Part shown: positions 8,322 to 16,339 of the stretch, piece after piece
Layout: every line of letters starts with the position of its first letter
Position numbering within the stretch: position 1 is the first letter of the stretch
Source: G963665005 sp963665005
GTDB taxonomy: Bacteria; Bacillota; Clostridia; Christensenellales; SZUA-584
DNA length: 64,000 bases
Reading direction: 5' to 3'
Assembly (NCBI GenBank): GCA_963665005.2
Contig: CAXXTQ010000001.1
Coordinates: forward strand, 1,116,001-1,180,000
Position numbers and translations under genes: made by a program
Notes under the pieces: generated by a model
What the model was told of the DNA's origin: nothing
The model's input: only the letters and a program-made list of their open reading frames with translations
Database searches by the model: none

Positions 8322-8720
8322 TCAAAAATAGAAATAAGAAGCATAATGGCAATAAAATGGAATTAAGCTGATTTTTTTAGAAGAAAAAAATTAGATTTTT
8401 AAAAAAATTTTAAAAAAATATTATGCAAACTAATAGAAAATTATGTAAGAAATATTATTACGGAACATTGTTAGAATATAATCAATAAATAGTTGCGTAA
8501 TAAAAAAAGAGCGGCAAAAACTCAAGGCTTACAAAAGTTACTGGTGAGAATAGCAGAGTATTTTACGAACCAATCTGATTTACTGGCAAAAAAGTTAGGA
8601 ATACTTTTATTTAACGCTGATAGAAATGCAACTTTGTTAGAAAATAGTCAATAGATTTCAGCGGTTTTTTAAAAAAAGGAAAAATGTATAATCAATGGCG
8701 GATAAGGGAATAACGATTAA
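8322..8720. other. Long AT-rich intergenic region with possible gene remnants
   Basis: No convincing gene. Two short frames end alike: 8421-8486 ends in GTLLEYNQ-stop and a frame from TTG at 8493 to the stop at 8652-8654 (53 codons) ends in ATLLENSQ-stop. Neither has a ribosome site. This suggests a decayed, partly duplicated gene. No known riboswitch pattern was recognised. Confidence 0.3.
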
Positions 8721-8791
8721 TGAAAGTGCTTTCAAAATGAAGGTTTATAAAGAGATTTCTTGAATTCTATATATAAATGAAAGCGTTTGCA
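8721..8791 (+). promoter_or_regulatory. Two cre/LacI-type operator sites before the second regulator
   Basis: TGAAAGTGCTTTCA at 8721-8734 is a palindrome except for its central two bases; TGAAAGCGTTTGCA at 8778-8791 fits the catabolite-responsive element consensus TGWAARCGYTWNCW. Both carry the half-site TGAAAG and are 57 bases apart. They may bind CcpA, the adjacent LacI protein, or both. A possible promoter (TTGAATTC...TATATA) lies between them. Confidence 0.55.
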
Positions 8792-8889
8792 AAAATGCAG
8801 CAGTGCAGCAGGCGTTTGAAACATGTCATTATCAACTTGTTAATCTCAAAGAAAGTTTTCATTTATATTGTGTAGGAGAATTATCACCT

Positions 8890-9903
8890 ATGGATTCAAA
8901 ACCGCCACCGACAATATATGATATTGCGAGCAAAGCCGAGGTTTCTATTACTACTGTTTCCAGAGTTTTTAATAACAGCCCGGCGGTTAGCGAAAAGACA
9001 AAAAAGAAGGTTGAAAAAGCTATTGCGGAAATGAACTATATACCAAACGCAATTGCCAGAAGCCTTGCAAATAAACTTAGCAATACTATAGGCCTTATTG
9101 TATCAGATCTTTCGAATCCTTTCTTTACAGACGTAATTGACGGAATTGAGCATGTGATTTCGAGAGAAGGGTATTTCGCTTTTAATGCTGATACAAGGTA
9201 TGACATTGCAAGAGAGAAAAAGTATATTTCGAGAATGCTTGAGAAGCGGGTCGACGGCATTATTACATTCAGTACTAACGAAAGTACGCATACTCTTATA
9301 AAAAAGGCAAAACAGCTCATTCCTGTTGTATCGGTACAGTCACAGTTCAGGGACACCGACAGCGTAAATACGCAGGACGCAAAGGGTGCTTATAAAGCGG
9401 TGGAGCATCTTATTCAAAAGGGGCATAAAAATATAGCGATAATTGTATTCGATTACGATAACCTTACGATCAAAAGCCGCATAGACGGATACATTTATGC
9501 ACATGTTAACTATAAGCTTCCTGTTAATAAGGAATATATCTTTAAAGTGAAGTTTTGTGCGGATGCGGGATATGAGATGACAAATCATATACTGGATAAG
9601 CATCCCGAAGTTACAGCGATATTTGGATATAACGATAAGCTGGCTGTATCGAGTTACATGGCAATACACGACAGAGGGCTAAAGATACCCGACGATATAA
9701 GCATAGTCGGCTATGACAATACAGAGATGGCGTCAATTGTAACACCGAAAATGACTACTGTGGCACAGCCGATGTACGAAATGGGCGTAAGGGCAGCAGA
9801 GCTTTTAATGACAAGGATAAAAGAAAAAAACCTCAAGGCGGAGCCAAAACTGATAGTGCTGCCGCTTGAGCTTATAGAAAGAAAATCGACCAGGGAATTA
9901 TAA
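8890..9903 (+). CDS. LacI-family transcriptional regulator of the ABC transporter/iol operon
   Basis: A 337-residue LacI/GalR protein: helix-turn-helix TIYDIASKAEVSITTVSRVFN at residues 7-27, hinge helix ending ...YIPNAIARSLANK, then an effector domain with SIVGYDNTEMASIVTPKMTTV near the C-terminus. The start is set at the ATG of 8890 behind GGAG (8875-8878), because an LacI protein normally begins a few residues before the helix-turn-helix; an upstream GTG at 8803 would add 29 residues with no family match and overlap the operator region. It directly precedes the sugar-binding protein gene (66-base gap) on the same strand, so it most likely controls that operon. Its ligand is unknown; ribose, inositols or a related polyol are candidates. 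Confidence 0.9.
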   Translation: MDSKPPPTIYDIASKAEVSITTVSRVFNNSPAVSEKTKKKVEKAIAEMNYIPNAIARSLANKLSNTIGLIVSDLSNPFFTDVIDGIEHVISREGYFAFNADTRYDIAREKKYISRMLEKRVDGIITFSTNESTHTLIKKAKQLIPVVSVQSQFRDTDSVNTQDAKGAYKAVEHLIQKGHKNIAIIVFDYDNLTIKSRIDGYIYAHVNYKLPVNKEYIFKVKFCADAGYEMTNHILDKHPEVTAIFGYNDKLAVSSYMAIHDRGLKIPDDISIVGYDNTEMASIVTPKMTTVAQPMYEMGVRAAELLMTRIKEKNLKAEPKLIVLPLELIERKSTREL

Positions 9904-9920
9904 AAATTTTGATTATCAGT

Positions 9921-9947
9921 TTTAACCGTATTACGGTTAAATATACT
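9921..9947 (+). promoter_or_regulatory. Perfect 10-bp-arm palindrome overlapping the transporter promoter
   Basis: TTTAACCGTA (9921-9930), a central T, and TACGGTTAAA (9932-9941) form a perfect inverted repeat. TATACT at 9942-9947 is a likely -10 box directly after it, so a bound protein would cover the -35/-10 spacer. The half-site differs from the sites before the LacI gene. It could also act as a weak transcript end for the regulator gene, but no T-run follows. Confidence 0.55.
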
Positions 9948-9968
9948 ATATATTAGGAGGAAAATTCC

Positions 9969-11033
9969 ATGAAAAAAGTATTAGTTCTAGTGCTAGTGGT
10001 TGCACTCGCCTTTTCGGTGTTTGCTGCATGCACACCCACTGCAGAGGAAGAACCGGCAGCCGAGGAACCGGCAGCTGAAGACAAGGTGTCCGAAGAACCG
10101 GCAGCCGAAGAACCGGCAGCCGAAGAACCGGCAGCCGAGGAACCGGCAGCCGAGGAACCGGCAGCTGGCGGAAAAGTTGCTTTCTTTGTAAAAACGCTGA
10201 ACAATCCGTTCTTCGTAACGATGCAAGAAGGCGCTGAAGCTACAGCCAAAGAGCTTGGACTCGAAGTATTTGTAGATGGCCCGCCGGCAGAAACAGAAGT
10301 TGAAAAGCAGGTTGCTATGATTGAAAACGCAATAGTTGCAGGCTATGATGTCATTGTTTTGGCACCTTGCGCAAAAGAGCCTTTGGTTCCTGTTATTGCT
10401 AAAGCAGTTGCAGCCAACATCCCTGTTATTAATGTCGATGACTTTATAGATGCAGATCTTTTGGCTGACGCTGACGCAGAAGTCGCTGCTTTTATCGGCT
10501 CTGATAACTTTGAAGGCGGAAGGCTTGCCGGAGATTATATGGGTAAACAGTTCGAAGGCGCAGGAGACATAGAAGTTGCCATCATCGAAGGTATGGCCGG
10601 TGTTCCTAACGCAGAGCTCAGAAGAGACGGTTTCTTAGAAGGAATCTCGGGATATGATAACCTGACGGTTGTTGCACAGCAGCCGGCTGACTGGGATGTT
10701 CAAAAAGGTTACGACGTTTGCGCTAATATTCTTCAGGCGAACCCTGATATACAGGGCATATTCTGCGCGAATGACCAGATGGCTCTCGGCGCGATCAAAG
10801 CTATTGAAGCTGCAGGAAAAACCGGCGATATAACCGTTATAGGTTATGACGCTACCGATGAAGGCCGCGCGGCTGTTGCTGACGGTACTATGGTTGGTAC
10901 AATCGCACAATATCCTGATGATATGGGTGTAAAAGCTATGGAACTTGCAAAGAAAATCATAGACGGCGAAGCGTATACCCCGAACGAATTCGTTCCGACA
11001 TTAGTCGAACTGATTACTAAAGACAATCTGTAA
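9969..11033 (+). CDS. Sugar/inositol ABC transporter substrate-binding lipoprotein
   Basis: A 354-residue RbsB-type periplasmic-binding protein. The signal peptide ends in the lipobox FAAC (Cys at about residue 18), so it is anchored outside the cell membrane. A low-complexity linker of about 35 residues, built from EEPAA units, then leads to the binding domain (GGKVAFFVKTLNNPFF...), with a ligand-pocket loop APCAKEPLVPVIAKA, FIGSDNFEGGRLAG and VIGYDATDEG as expected for ribose/inositol/galactose binders. Ribosome site TAGGAGG is eight bases upstream. It is followed by a strong terminator-like hairpin before the ATPase gene, a common device to make more binding protein than membrane components. 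Ligand: inferred as inositol or a related polyol because iolG, iolD and iolE follow. Confidence 0.88.
   Translation: MKKVLVLVLVVALAFSVFAACTPTAEEEPAAEEPAAEDKVSEEPAAEEPAAEEPAAEEPAAEEPAAGGKVAFFVKTLNNPFFVTMQEGAEATAKELGLEVFVDGPPAETEVEKQVAMIENAIVAGYDVIVLAPCAKEPLVPVIAKAVAANIPVINVDDFIDADLLADADAEVAAFIGSDNFEGGRLAGDYMGKQFEGAGDIEVAIIEGMAGVPNAELRRDGFLEGISGYDNLTVVAQQPADWDVQKGYDVCANILQANPDIQGIFCANDQMALGAIKAIEAAGKTGDITVIGYDATDEGRAAVADGTMVGTIAQYPDDMGVKAMELAKKIIDGEAYTPNEFVPTLVELITKDNL
10045..10168 (+). repeat. 15-bp tandem repeat encoding an EEPAA linker
   Basis: GAAGAACCGGCAGCC, with small variations, is repeated about seven times, interrupted once by GACAAGGTGTCC. It encodes the acidic, proline-containing linker between the lipid anchor and the binding domain. 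The unit is an exact multiple of three, so copy-number slippage would change linker length without breaking the frame. Confidence 0.85.
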
Positions 11034-11051
11034 AAAGACGTAAAAAGCAAA

Positions 11052-11090
11052 CTATACTGCCGGGGTAACCCCCTGGCAGTATAGCTTTTT
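11052..11090 (+). terminator. Hairpin terminator/attenuator between binding protein and ATPase genes
   Basis: CTATACTGCCGGGG (11052-11065) pairs with CCCCTGGCAGTATAG (about 11070-11084, one bulged base), followed by CTTTTT. It should stop part of the transcripts after the binding-protein gene. Confidence 0.8.
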
Positions 11091-11121
11091 GCTAATTAAG
11101 ACGTAGAGGGGTGAAGTATTT

Positions 11122-12618
11122 TTGGCTAATCAATCATTGGTAAAAATGAAAAATATCAGTATGGATTTTCCGGGAGTTAAAGCGCTTGACAATGTTGATT
11201 TTGAACTTCGGGCCGGAGAAGTACATGTGCTTCTTGGCGAAAACGGAGCAGGAAAATCAACTTTGATGAAAATTCTATGCGGAGTTCATAAAAAACAAAC
11301 CGGAACCATTGAATTTAAGGATCAAGAAGTTGAAATAAAAGATGTACACCATGCGCAAAACTTAGGAATAAGTATCATTTATCAGGAATTAAATCTAATA
11401 CCGCACTTAACTGTAGCGGAGAACATCTTTATCGGCCGCCAGCCTATGCACAAAGGTATGGTCAACTGGTCAAAAATGTACGAAGACGCGGCAAAGATAT
11501 TAGAAGCACTTAATGTTGATATTAATCCAAGAGCAAAAATTGTTGATCTGGGTATTGCTCAGCAGCAGATGGTAGAAGTCGCAAAGGCAACTTCTGTAAA
11601 TGCTGACGTACTGATAATGGATGAGCCCACATCGGCGCTGACTGAAAAAGAAATCAAAGAACTGTTCAGAACTGTACACACTCTTAAAAAGAAAGGTGTG
11701 GGCATAATATATATATCCCACAGGCTTGAAGAAATAAAAGAGGTCGGAGACAGGGCCACAGTGTTAAGGGACGGAAAGTTCATAAAAACAATAGAATTCA
11801 AAGACGGTGTGGTGGATTTGGACAACATCATTAAACTTATGGTAGGCCGTGATTTGCTGCATAAATTTCCTAAAAAAGATACAACTATCGGCGAAGAGAT
11901 TTTCAGGGTAGAAAATATTTCTACAAAAGGGTTTTTAAAGGGTTGTTCTTTCAATGTTAAAAGCGGAGAGATACTCGGCGTTTCGGGGCTTATGGGCGCG
12001 GGGCGTACCGAGTTAATGAGGGCAATTACCGGCGCGGATAAAAGAGAATCGGGAGATGTTTTCATTCGAGGCGAAAAAGTAGAAATTAAAAATTTCGGCG
12101 ATGCTGTTAAGCATCGTATAGCGTATCTTTCGGAAGACAGAAAAGGCCAGGGGCTGGTGTTGGTTTTTGACGTTAAACAAAACATCACGCTTGCAAATTT
12201 GGATAATTTAAAAAAGGGAGGAAGGCTTAACCTCCAGAAGGAAAAGACAGACGCAAGGGAGCTTGTAGAAGCGCTGTCTATCAAAACACCGAGTATAAAG
12301 CAAAAGGTTAAGTTTCTCTCGGGCGGCAACCAGCAAAAAGTTGTTGTTGCAAAATGGCTTTATACACAGTGCGACGTCTTAATGTTTGATGAACCGACAA
12401 GAGGCATTGATGTCGGCGCAAAATTAGAGATATATAAATTAATGCTGGATCTTGCCAGAAACGGGAAAGCAATAATCATGATTTCATCCGAACTGCCTGA
12501 AATATTAGGCATGAGCGATAGAATAGTTGTAATGCATGAAGGAAAAGTCGCAGGTGAGCTTTCTATTGGAGAAGCGGATCAGGTTAAGATTCTATATTTA
12601 GCAACGGGAGGAAAATAA
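11122..12618 (+). CDS. Sugar ABC transporter ATP-binding protein, two nucleotide domains (RbsA type)
   Basis: A 498-residue double ATPase that powers sugar uptake. The first domain has Walker A GENGAGKST (about residue 38), Walker B DVLIMDEPTSALT (about 160); the second has a degenerate P-loop GLMGAGRTE (about 290), signature LSGGNQQKVVVAKWL (about 395) and DVLMFDEPTRGIDVGAK. This layout is diagnostic for the RbsA/MglA/XylG class, in which the second site is usually not fully active. Start is TTG at 11122 behind GAGGGGTG. It is separated from the permease gene by three bases, so the two are translationally coupled. Confidence 0.93.
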   Translation: MANQSLVKMKNISMDFPGVKALDNVDFELRAGEVHVLLGENGAGKSTLMKILCGVHKKQTGTIEFKDQEVEIKDVHHAQNLGISIIYQELNLIPHLTVAENIFIGRQPMHKGMVNWSKMYEDAAKILEALNVDINPRAKIVDLGIAQQQMVEVAKATSVNADVLIMDEPTSALTEKEIKELFRTVHTLKKKGVGIIYISHRLEEIKEVGDRATVLRDGKFIKTIEFKDGVVDLDNIIKLMVGRDLLHKFPKKDTTIGEEIFRVENISTKGFLKGCSFNVKSGEILGVSGLMGAGRTELMRAITGADKRESGDVFIRGEKVEIKNFGDAVKHRIAYLSEDRKGQGLVLVFDVKQNITLANLDNLKKGGRLNLQKEKTDARELVEALSIKTPSIKQKVKFLSGGNQQKVVVAKWLYTQCDVLMFDEPTRGIDVGAKLEIYKLMLDLARNGKAIIMISSELPEILGMSDRIVVMHEGKVAGELSIGEADQVKILYLATGGK

Positions 12619-12621
12619 TAT

Positions 12622-13593
12622 ATGAGAGCTAATAATGAAATGAGGGTAAAGAAAGAAAGAGACTTTAAATTGTCCGAATACTTTGTTGTTTTTGGATTAA
12701 TTGCAATGTGTATTCTCATAACAATATTCAAACCTGTGTTTATTTCGCCGGCCAATATCATTAATGTTCTGCTGCAGATTTCCATTAACGGCGTCATAGC
12801 TATTGGGCTTACCATGGTTATCATAACGGGCGGTATCGATTTGAGCGTAGGCTCGGTTGTATGCCTTGCAGGTGTTGTTATGGGGCTTCTTACCGATGCA
12901 ATAGGCGTCGATAATCCAATAACAGCTGCGGTTTGTATCGCAGCGGCGCTCATAGTCGGAATACTTGCAGGCGGAATTAACGGAATACTTATTACAAAAG
13001 GCAAGCTTCCGCCGTTTATCGCAACACTTGGTATGATGTCTATAGCAAGAGGCCTTGCCTTAACGCTTTCGGGCGGAAAAGGAGTTGCTCCGCTGCCCAA
13101 GTTCATTCAAAAGCTTGGCGGAACGGGAGCTATATATATACCGATTATAATTATGGGCGCTATCTATCTTATTGCCTGGTGGATATTAAGGTACACCAAA
13201 CTCGGCAGAAATACATACGCTATCGGCGGCAATCAGGAAGCGGCTGTACTATCGGGTATTAATGTGCACAGGACAACAATAAAAGTTTACGCGATTTCGG
13301 GAATTTGCTGCGGTGTCGCTTCTATATTGCTGGTAGGAAGATTAAACACAGCACAGCCTACAGCCGGTATAGGATACGAGCTTGACGCTATCGCTGCTAC
13401 CGTCATCGGCGGGACAAGCATGACAGGCGGCGAAGGTAAAATCGTCGGTACGCTTATAGGTGCGTTGATTATCGGCGTGCTGCGAAACGGCTTAAACCTG
13501 CTTAATGTTTCTTCTTATATTCAGCAGGTTGTAATCGGAATAGTTATTGTCGTTGCTGTTTTGAGCGATACTATAAGAGACAAGAATAAGTAA
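12622..13593 (+). CDS. Sugar ABC transporter permease (RbsC type)
   Basis: A 323-residue inner-membrane permease with about eight to ten hydrophobic segments. GGIDLSVGS (about residue 71) and the cytoplasmic EAA-like loop AIGGNQEAAVLSGINV (about 200) followed by TVIGGTSMTGGEG (about 270) are the standard signatures of the ribose/galactose/inositol permease family. It would form a homodimer with the double ATPase encoded immediately upstream. Normal length; ATG start. The next gene, an inositol dehydrogenase, begins 25 bases later in the same operon, which supports inositol-type cargo. Confidence 0.92.
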   Translation: MRANNEMRVKKERDFKLSEYFVVFGLIAMCILITIFKPVFISPANIINVLLQISINGVIAIGLTMVIITGGIDLSVGSVVCLAGVVMGLLTDAIGVDNPITAAVCIAAALIVGILAGGINGILITKGKLPPFIATLGMMSIARGLALTLSGGKGVAPLPKFIQKLGGTGAIYIPIIIMGAIYLIAWWILRYTKLGRNTYAIGGNQEAAVLSGINVHRTTIKVYAISGICCGVASILLVGRLNTAQPTAGIGYELDAIAATVIGGTSMTGGEGKIVGTLIGALIIGVLRNGLNLLNVSSYIQQVVIGIVIVVAVLSDTIRDKNK

Positions 13594-13618
13594 CTTAGAA
13601 GGAAGAAGGAGCAGGCAA

Positions 13619-14620
13619 ATGAAAAATATTAGAGCGGGAGTTGTCGGCACGGGAAGGATAGGCAGGGTTCATATAGCGAACCTTGTGAGCCGTGTTAAAA
13701 ACGTTGAAGTAACGGCGGTTGCCGATATTATGGCCGACAAATCAAAGGAATGGCTAAAAGGTTTCGGCATCACAAATATCTATACGGACTATAAAAAAAT
13801 TATTGAAGACCCAGATATAGACGCAGTATTTGTTTGTTCCTCAACCGATACTCATTCGCAGATTTCATACGAAGCCATAAAGGCTGGAAAGCACGTATTC
13901 TGTGAAAAGCCGATAGATTATGATATAGACAGAATAAAAAAGGTCATAAATGCTGCTGAAAACTCTGACATGAAGTTTCAGGTAGGGTTCAATAAACGTT
14001 TTGACCGTAACTTTAAAAAGGTATATGACGCTGTCAGAAACGGAGATATCGGAAAGCCATACATCTTTAAACTTACATCGCGTGATCCAGATCTTCCTAC
14101 AATAGACTATCTAAAAGTGTCAGGCGGAATCTTTGTAGATATGATGATACATGATTTTGATATGATGCGTTATTTGTCGGGCGAAGAGGTCGTTGAAGTT
14201 TACGCCAGCGGATCGGTGCTTATTGATCCGGCAGTGGCTGAAGCTAATGATGTTGATACGGCAATGGTACAGTTAAAATTTGAAAGCGGCGCTCTTGGTA
14301 TGATTGACAACAGCAGAAAAGCGGTATATGGATATGACCAGCGTGCGGAAGCCTTTGGTTCAAAAGGGTGTATTATATCTGAAAATGAGACGCCGAATCT
14401 GACAACTTTGTTTAATGAAGACGCGGTGATAAGAGAAAAACCACTGTATTTTTTCCTTGAACGTTTTAATGATGCTTATATAAACGAAACGAGCGTTTTT
14501 ATAGATTGTATCATTAACGATAAGCCGGTTCCGGTAGAGGCGATTGACGGTTTGAAGCCTGTGCTTATCGCAAAGGCTGCCCAAAAATCACTGGAAACGG
14601 GAAAACCTGTCAGACTATAA
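13619..14620 (+). CDS. iolG: Inositol 2-dehydrogenase
   Basis: A 333-residue Gfo/Idh/MocA oxidoreductase close in wording to classical IolG: AGVVGTGRIGRVHIANL (Rossmann), CEKPID (EKP lysine, about residue 95), GFNKRFDRNF (about 123) and SGGIFVDMMIHDFDMMRYL (about 168) with the catalytic Asp and His. IolG oxidises myo-inositol to 2-keto-myo-inositol (scyllo-inosose), the substrate of IolE encoded at the end of this operon. It starts 25 bases after the permease gene with GGAAGAAGGAG before the ATG. Its sequence differs from the inositol dehydrogenase at 5378-6403, which belongs to the other route. Confidence 0.88.
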   Translation: MKNIRAGVVGTGRIGRVHIANLVSRVKNVEVTAVADIMADKSKEWLKGFGITNIYTDYKKIIEDPDIDAVFVCSSTDTHSQISYEAIKAGKHVFCEKPIDYDIDRIKKVINAAENSDMKFQVGFNKRFDRNFKKVYDAVRNGDIGKPYIFKLTSRDPDLPTIDYLKVSGGIFVDMMIHDFDMMRYLSGEEVVEVYASGSVLIDPAVAEANDVDTAMVQLKFESGALGMIDNSRKAVYGYDQRAEAFGSKGCIISENETPNLTTLFNEDAVIREKPLYFFLERFNDAYINETSVFIDCIINDKPVPVEAIDGLKPVLIAKAAQKSLETGKPVRL

Positions 14621-14636
14621 GGATAGTACTTAATTC

Positions 14637-14692
14637 AAAGCATATCATTATATCGTTTGAGGTTTTCAAAATGATTAACAGTGGTATGCTTT
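14637..14692 (+). other. Large hairpin between iolG and the aldolase gene
   Basis: AAAGCATATCA (14637-14647) pairs with TGGTATGCTTT (14682-14692), with a smaller inner stem TTTGA/TCAAA. It occupies most of the 110-base gap. Possible processing or attenuation site; no long T-run follows. Confidence 0.45.
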
Positions 14693-14730
14693 AATTGACG
14701 TTTTATAAAAATTTTAGGAGGAAAGAAAAA

Positions 14731-15378
14731 GTGGACTTTAAAAAATTAATAATTGATTCGGGAAAAGAAATGAAAGGCAAGAATCTAACGGTCAGCACAT
14801 GGGGCAATATAAGCGCCAGGGATTTCGATACCGGCTATATTTATGTTACGCCGAGCGGTATGGATTACAGTACTTGCACAGCGGATGATATTCTTGTTTA
14901 TGACAAAGATGCTAATTTAGTAGAGGGCAGCAGAAGGCCTACAATAGAAAAAGATATGCATTTAAAGATTTACCAGAACCGCACGGATATAGGCGCGGTG
15001 CTCCATACGCATGCTATGTATTCTACAGTTTTCTGCACTCTTGCATGGGACATACCGGCGATTACCGAAGAGTTTGCGCAGATAATAGGCAAAACTGTGC
15101 GCAGCGCAGAGTATTTTCTTCCCGGAACAAAAGAGCTTGCGCAGGCGGTCGTTGACGCGCTCGGGCAGGACAGCAAAGCGGTGCTTTGTATCAGCCACGG
15201 GGCGGTCTGTGCCGGAGCGGATATGAACCAGGCTTTTGCAGTAAGCACTATACTCGAAAAAGCGTGCCAGGTATATTATATGGCAAAATCGATAGGCGAG
15301 CCGATAATAATATCCGACGAGCATGTTGAAGCTATGCAGCAATTTGTGGCGACCAAATACGGCCAGTACAAGGAGTAA
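14731..15378 (+). CDS. Class II (FucA-like) aldolase/epimerase family protein
   Basis: A 215-residue zinc-dependent protein of the L-fuculose-phosphate aldolase/L-ribulose-phosphate 4-epimerase/adducin family. Zinc ligands are seen in HTHAMYST (about residue 90) and SHGAV (about 152); WGNISAR (about 24) and TPSGMDY (about 43) are the phosphate-binding loops; the acid is the Glu of PTIEKDMH. Such enzymes cleave ketose 1-phosphates to DHAP and an aldehyde. Start is GTG at 14731, nine bases after AGGAGG; a TTG at 14695 lies before the ribosome site. With the RhaB-like kinase two genes later it forms a kinase/aldolase pair as used for rhamnose and fucose, and could stand in for IolC and IolJ. The true substrate is unknown. 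Confidence 0.8.
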   Translation: MDFKKLIIDSGKEMKGKNLTVSTWGNISARDFDTGYIYVTPSGMDYSTCTADDILVYDKDANLVEGSRRPTIEKDMHLKIYQNRTDIGAVLHTHAMYSTVFCTLAWDIPAITEEFAQIIGKTVRSAEYFLPGTKELAQAVVDALGQDSKAVLCISHGAVCAGADMNQAFAVSTILEKACQVYYMAKSIGEPIIISDEHVEAMQQFVATKYGQYKE

Positions 15379-15382
15379 TAAT

Positions 15383-16312
15383 TTGGAACCAAATGAAGTT
15401 TTGGGCAATGTGTTTGATATCGAGCGCTATGCGACAGAAGACGGCCCGGGAATAAGAACGGTGGTTTTTTTAAAGGGCTGCCCGCTGTCGTGTAAATGGT
15501 GCTCTAACCCTGAATCGCTTAGAACTCAAACGGACATATTGTATTATAAGAACCGGTGCGTGCGGTGCAATAAATGTGTAGAAAACTGCCCCGAACATGC
15601 TATTTCTGATTCGGATAAATACGGGCTTGTTACCGATATGCAAAAGTGTACTTTGTGCGGGCTTTGTGTACGAGAATGTTTTTATGACGCCAGAAAATTT
15701 TCGGGAAAGAGCATGACTGCCGGAGAAGTTATACAGGCTGTTTTAAAGGACAAGTTATATTATGACGGTTCGGGAGGCGGAATTACAATCTCGGGAGGAG
15801 AGCCTTTTGCCCAGCCTGATTTTTTAGAAGCTATTTTGAAGCTTGCCCGAAAAAACGGCATCAGCACAGCTGTTGAAACGGGCGGCATGATTTGCGCGAG
15901 CGATAAGCTTGATAAAATTCTGCCGCTGCTTGATATTGTATTTATAGATGTTAAGCATGTTGACGCGGAAAAATTGAAAGAACAGGTTGGTGCGGACAGA
16001 GATATTATTCTTGCTAATGTTCGTGAAATTTGCTGTAAGCATAAAAACATTATACTTCGCATTCCCTGTATACCCGGGTTTAATCATTCAAAAGAAGATA
16101 TAAGCGAGATATTCTCTTTTATAAATACGCTCGGGGAGAGCTGTAAGAGAGTAGAGCTTTTGCCTTATCATAGGCTGGGCAGAGAAAAATACGCCTGCCT
16201 CGGCCGCGAATACCGCATGGGAGAGACGCAGCAGCTTGATAAAGAAGCGCTTGCAGGATATATAGAGCTAGGCGAAAAAATGGGGCTCAGCGTTTTTATA
16301 GGCGCAGTATAA
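15383..16312 (+). CDS. Glycyl-radical enzyme activating enzyme (radical SAM, two extra Fe-S clusters)
   Basis: A 309-residue activase. The radical-SAM motif CPLSCKWC has Cys33, Cys37 and Cys40; two ferredoxin-type cluster motifs follow (CVRCNKCVENC at 59-69 and CTLCGLCVREC at 89-99), and ISGGEP at 137-142 is the SAM-binding GGEP loop. GPGIRTVVFLKGC is the standard entry of this family. The two extra clusters are found in activases of diol dehydratases, choline lyase, hydroxyproline dehydratase and benzylsuccinate synthase, not in that of pyruvate formate-lyase. It should install the radical on Gly779 of the enzyme encoded at 17865-20276. Start is TTG at 15383 behind AGGAG, only four bases after the aldolase stop. 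Confidence 0.92.
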   Translation: MEPNEVLGNVFDIERYATEDGPGIRTVVFLKGCPLSCKWCSNPESLRTQTDILYYKNRCVRCNKCVENCPEHAISDSDKYGLVTDMQKCTLCGLCVRECFYDARKFSGKSMTAGEVIQAVLKDKLYYDGSGGGITISGGEPFAQPDFLEAILKLARKNGISTAVETGGMICASDKLDKILPLLDIVFIDVKHVDAEKLKEQVGADRDIILANVREICCKHKNIILRIPCIPGFNHSKEDISEIFSFINTLGESCKRVELLPYHRLGREKYACLGREYRMGETQQLDKEALAGYIELGEKMGLSVFIGAV

Positions 16313-16339
16313 AAGCATAAAAGCTACGGAGGCTAAAAA

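Noticed and set aside
8322..8720. A riboswitch in the long gap before the second LacI gene
   Set aside because: I compared it by eye with c-di-GMP, purine, preQ1 and THF patterns; no conserved core is present.
10045..10168. A CRISPR-like or mobile repeat
   Set aside because: The 15-bp units are contiguous, coding and in frame; they make the protein linker.
11559..12329. A 256-codon minus-strand frame opposite the ABC ATPase gene
   Set aside because: The plus-strand gene has all Walker and signature motifs; the opposite reading is Ser/Pro/Ile-rich with no family wording. It is a mirror effect of codon bias.
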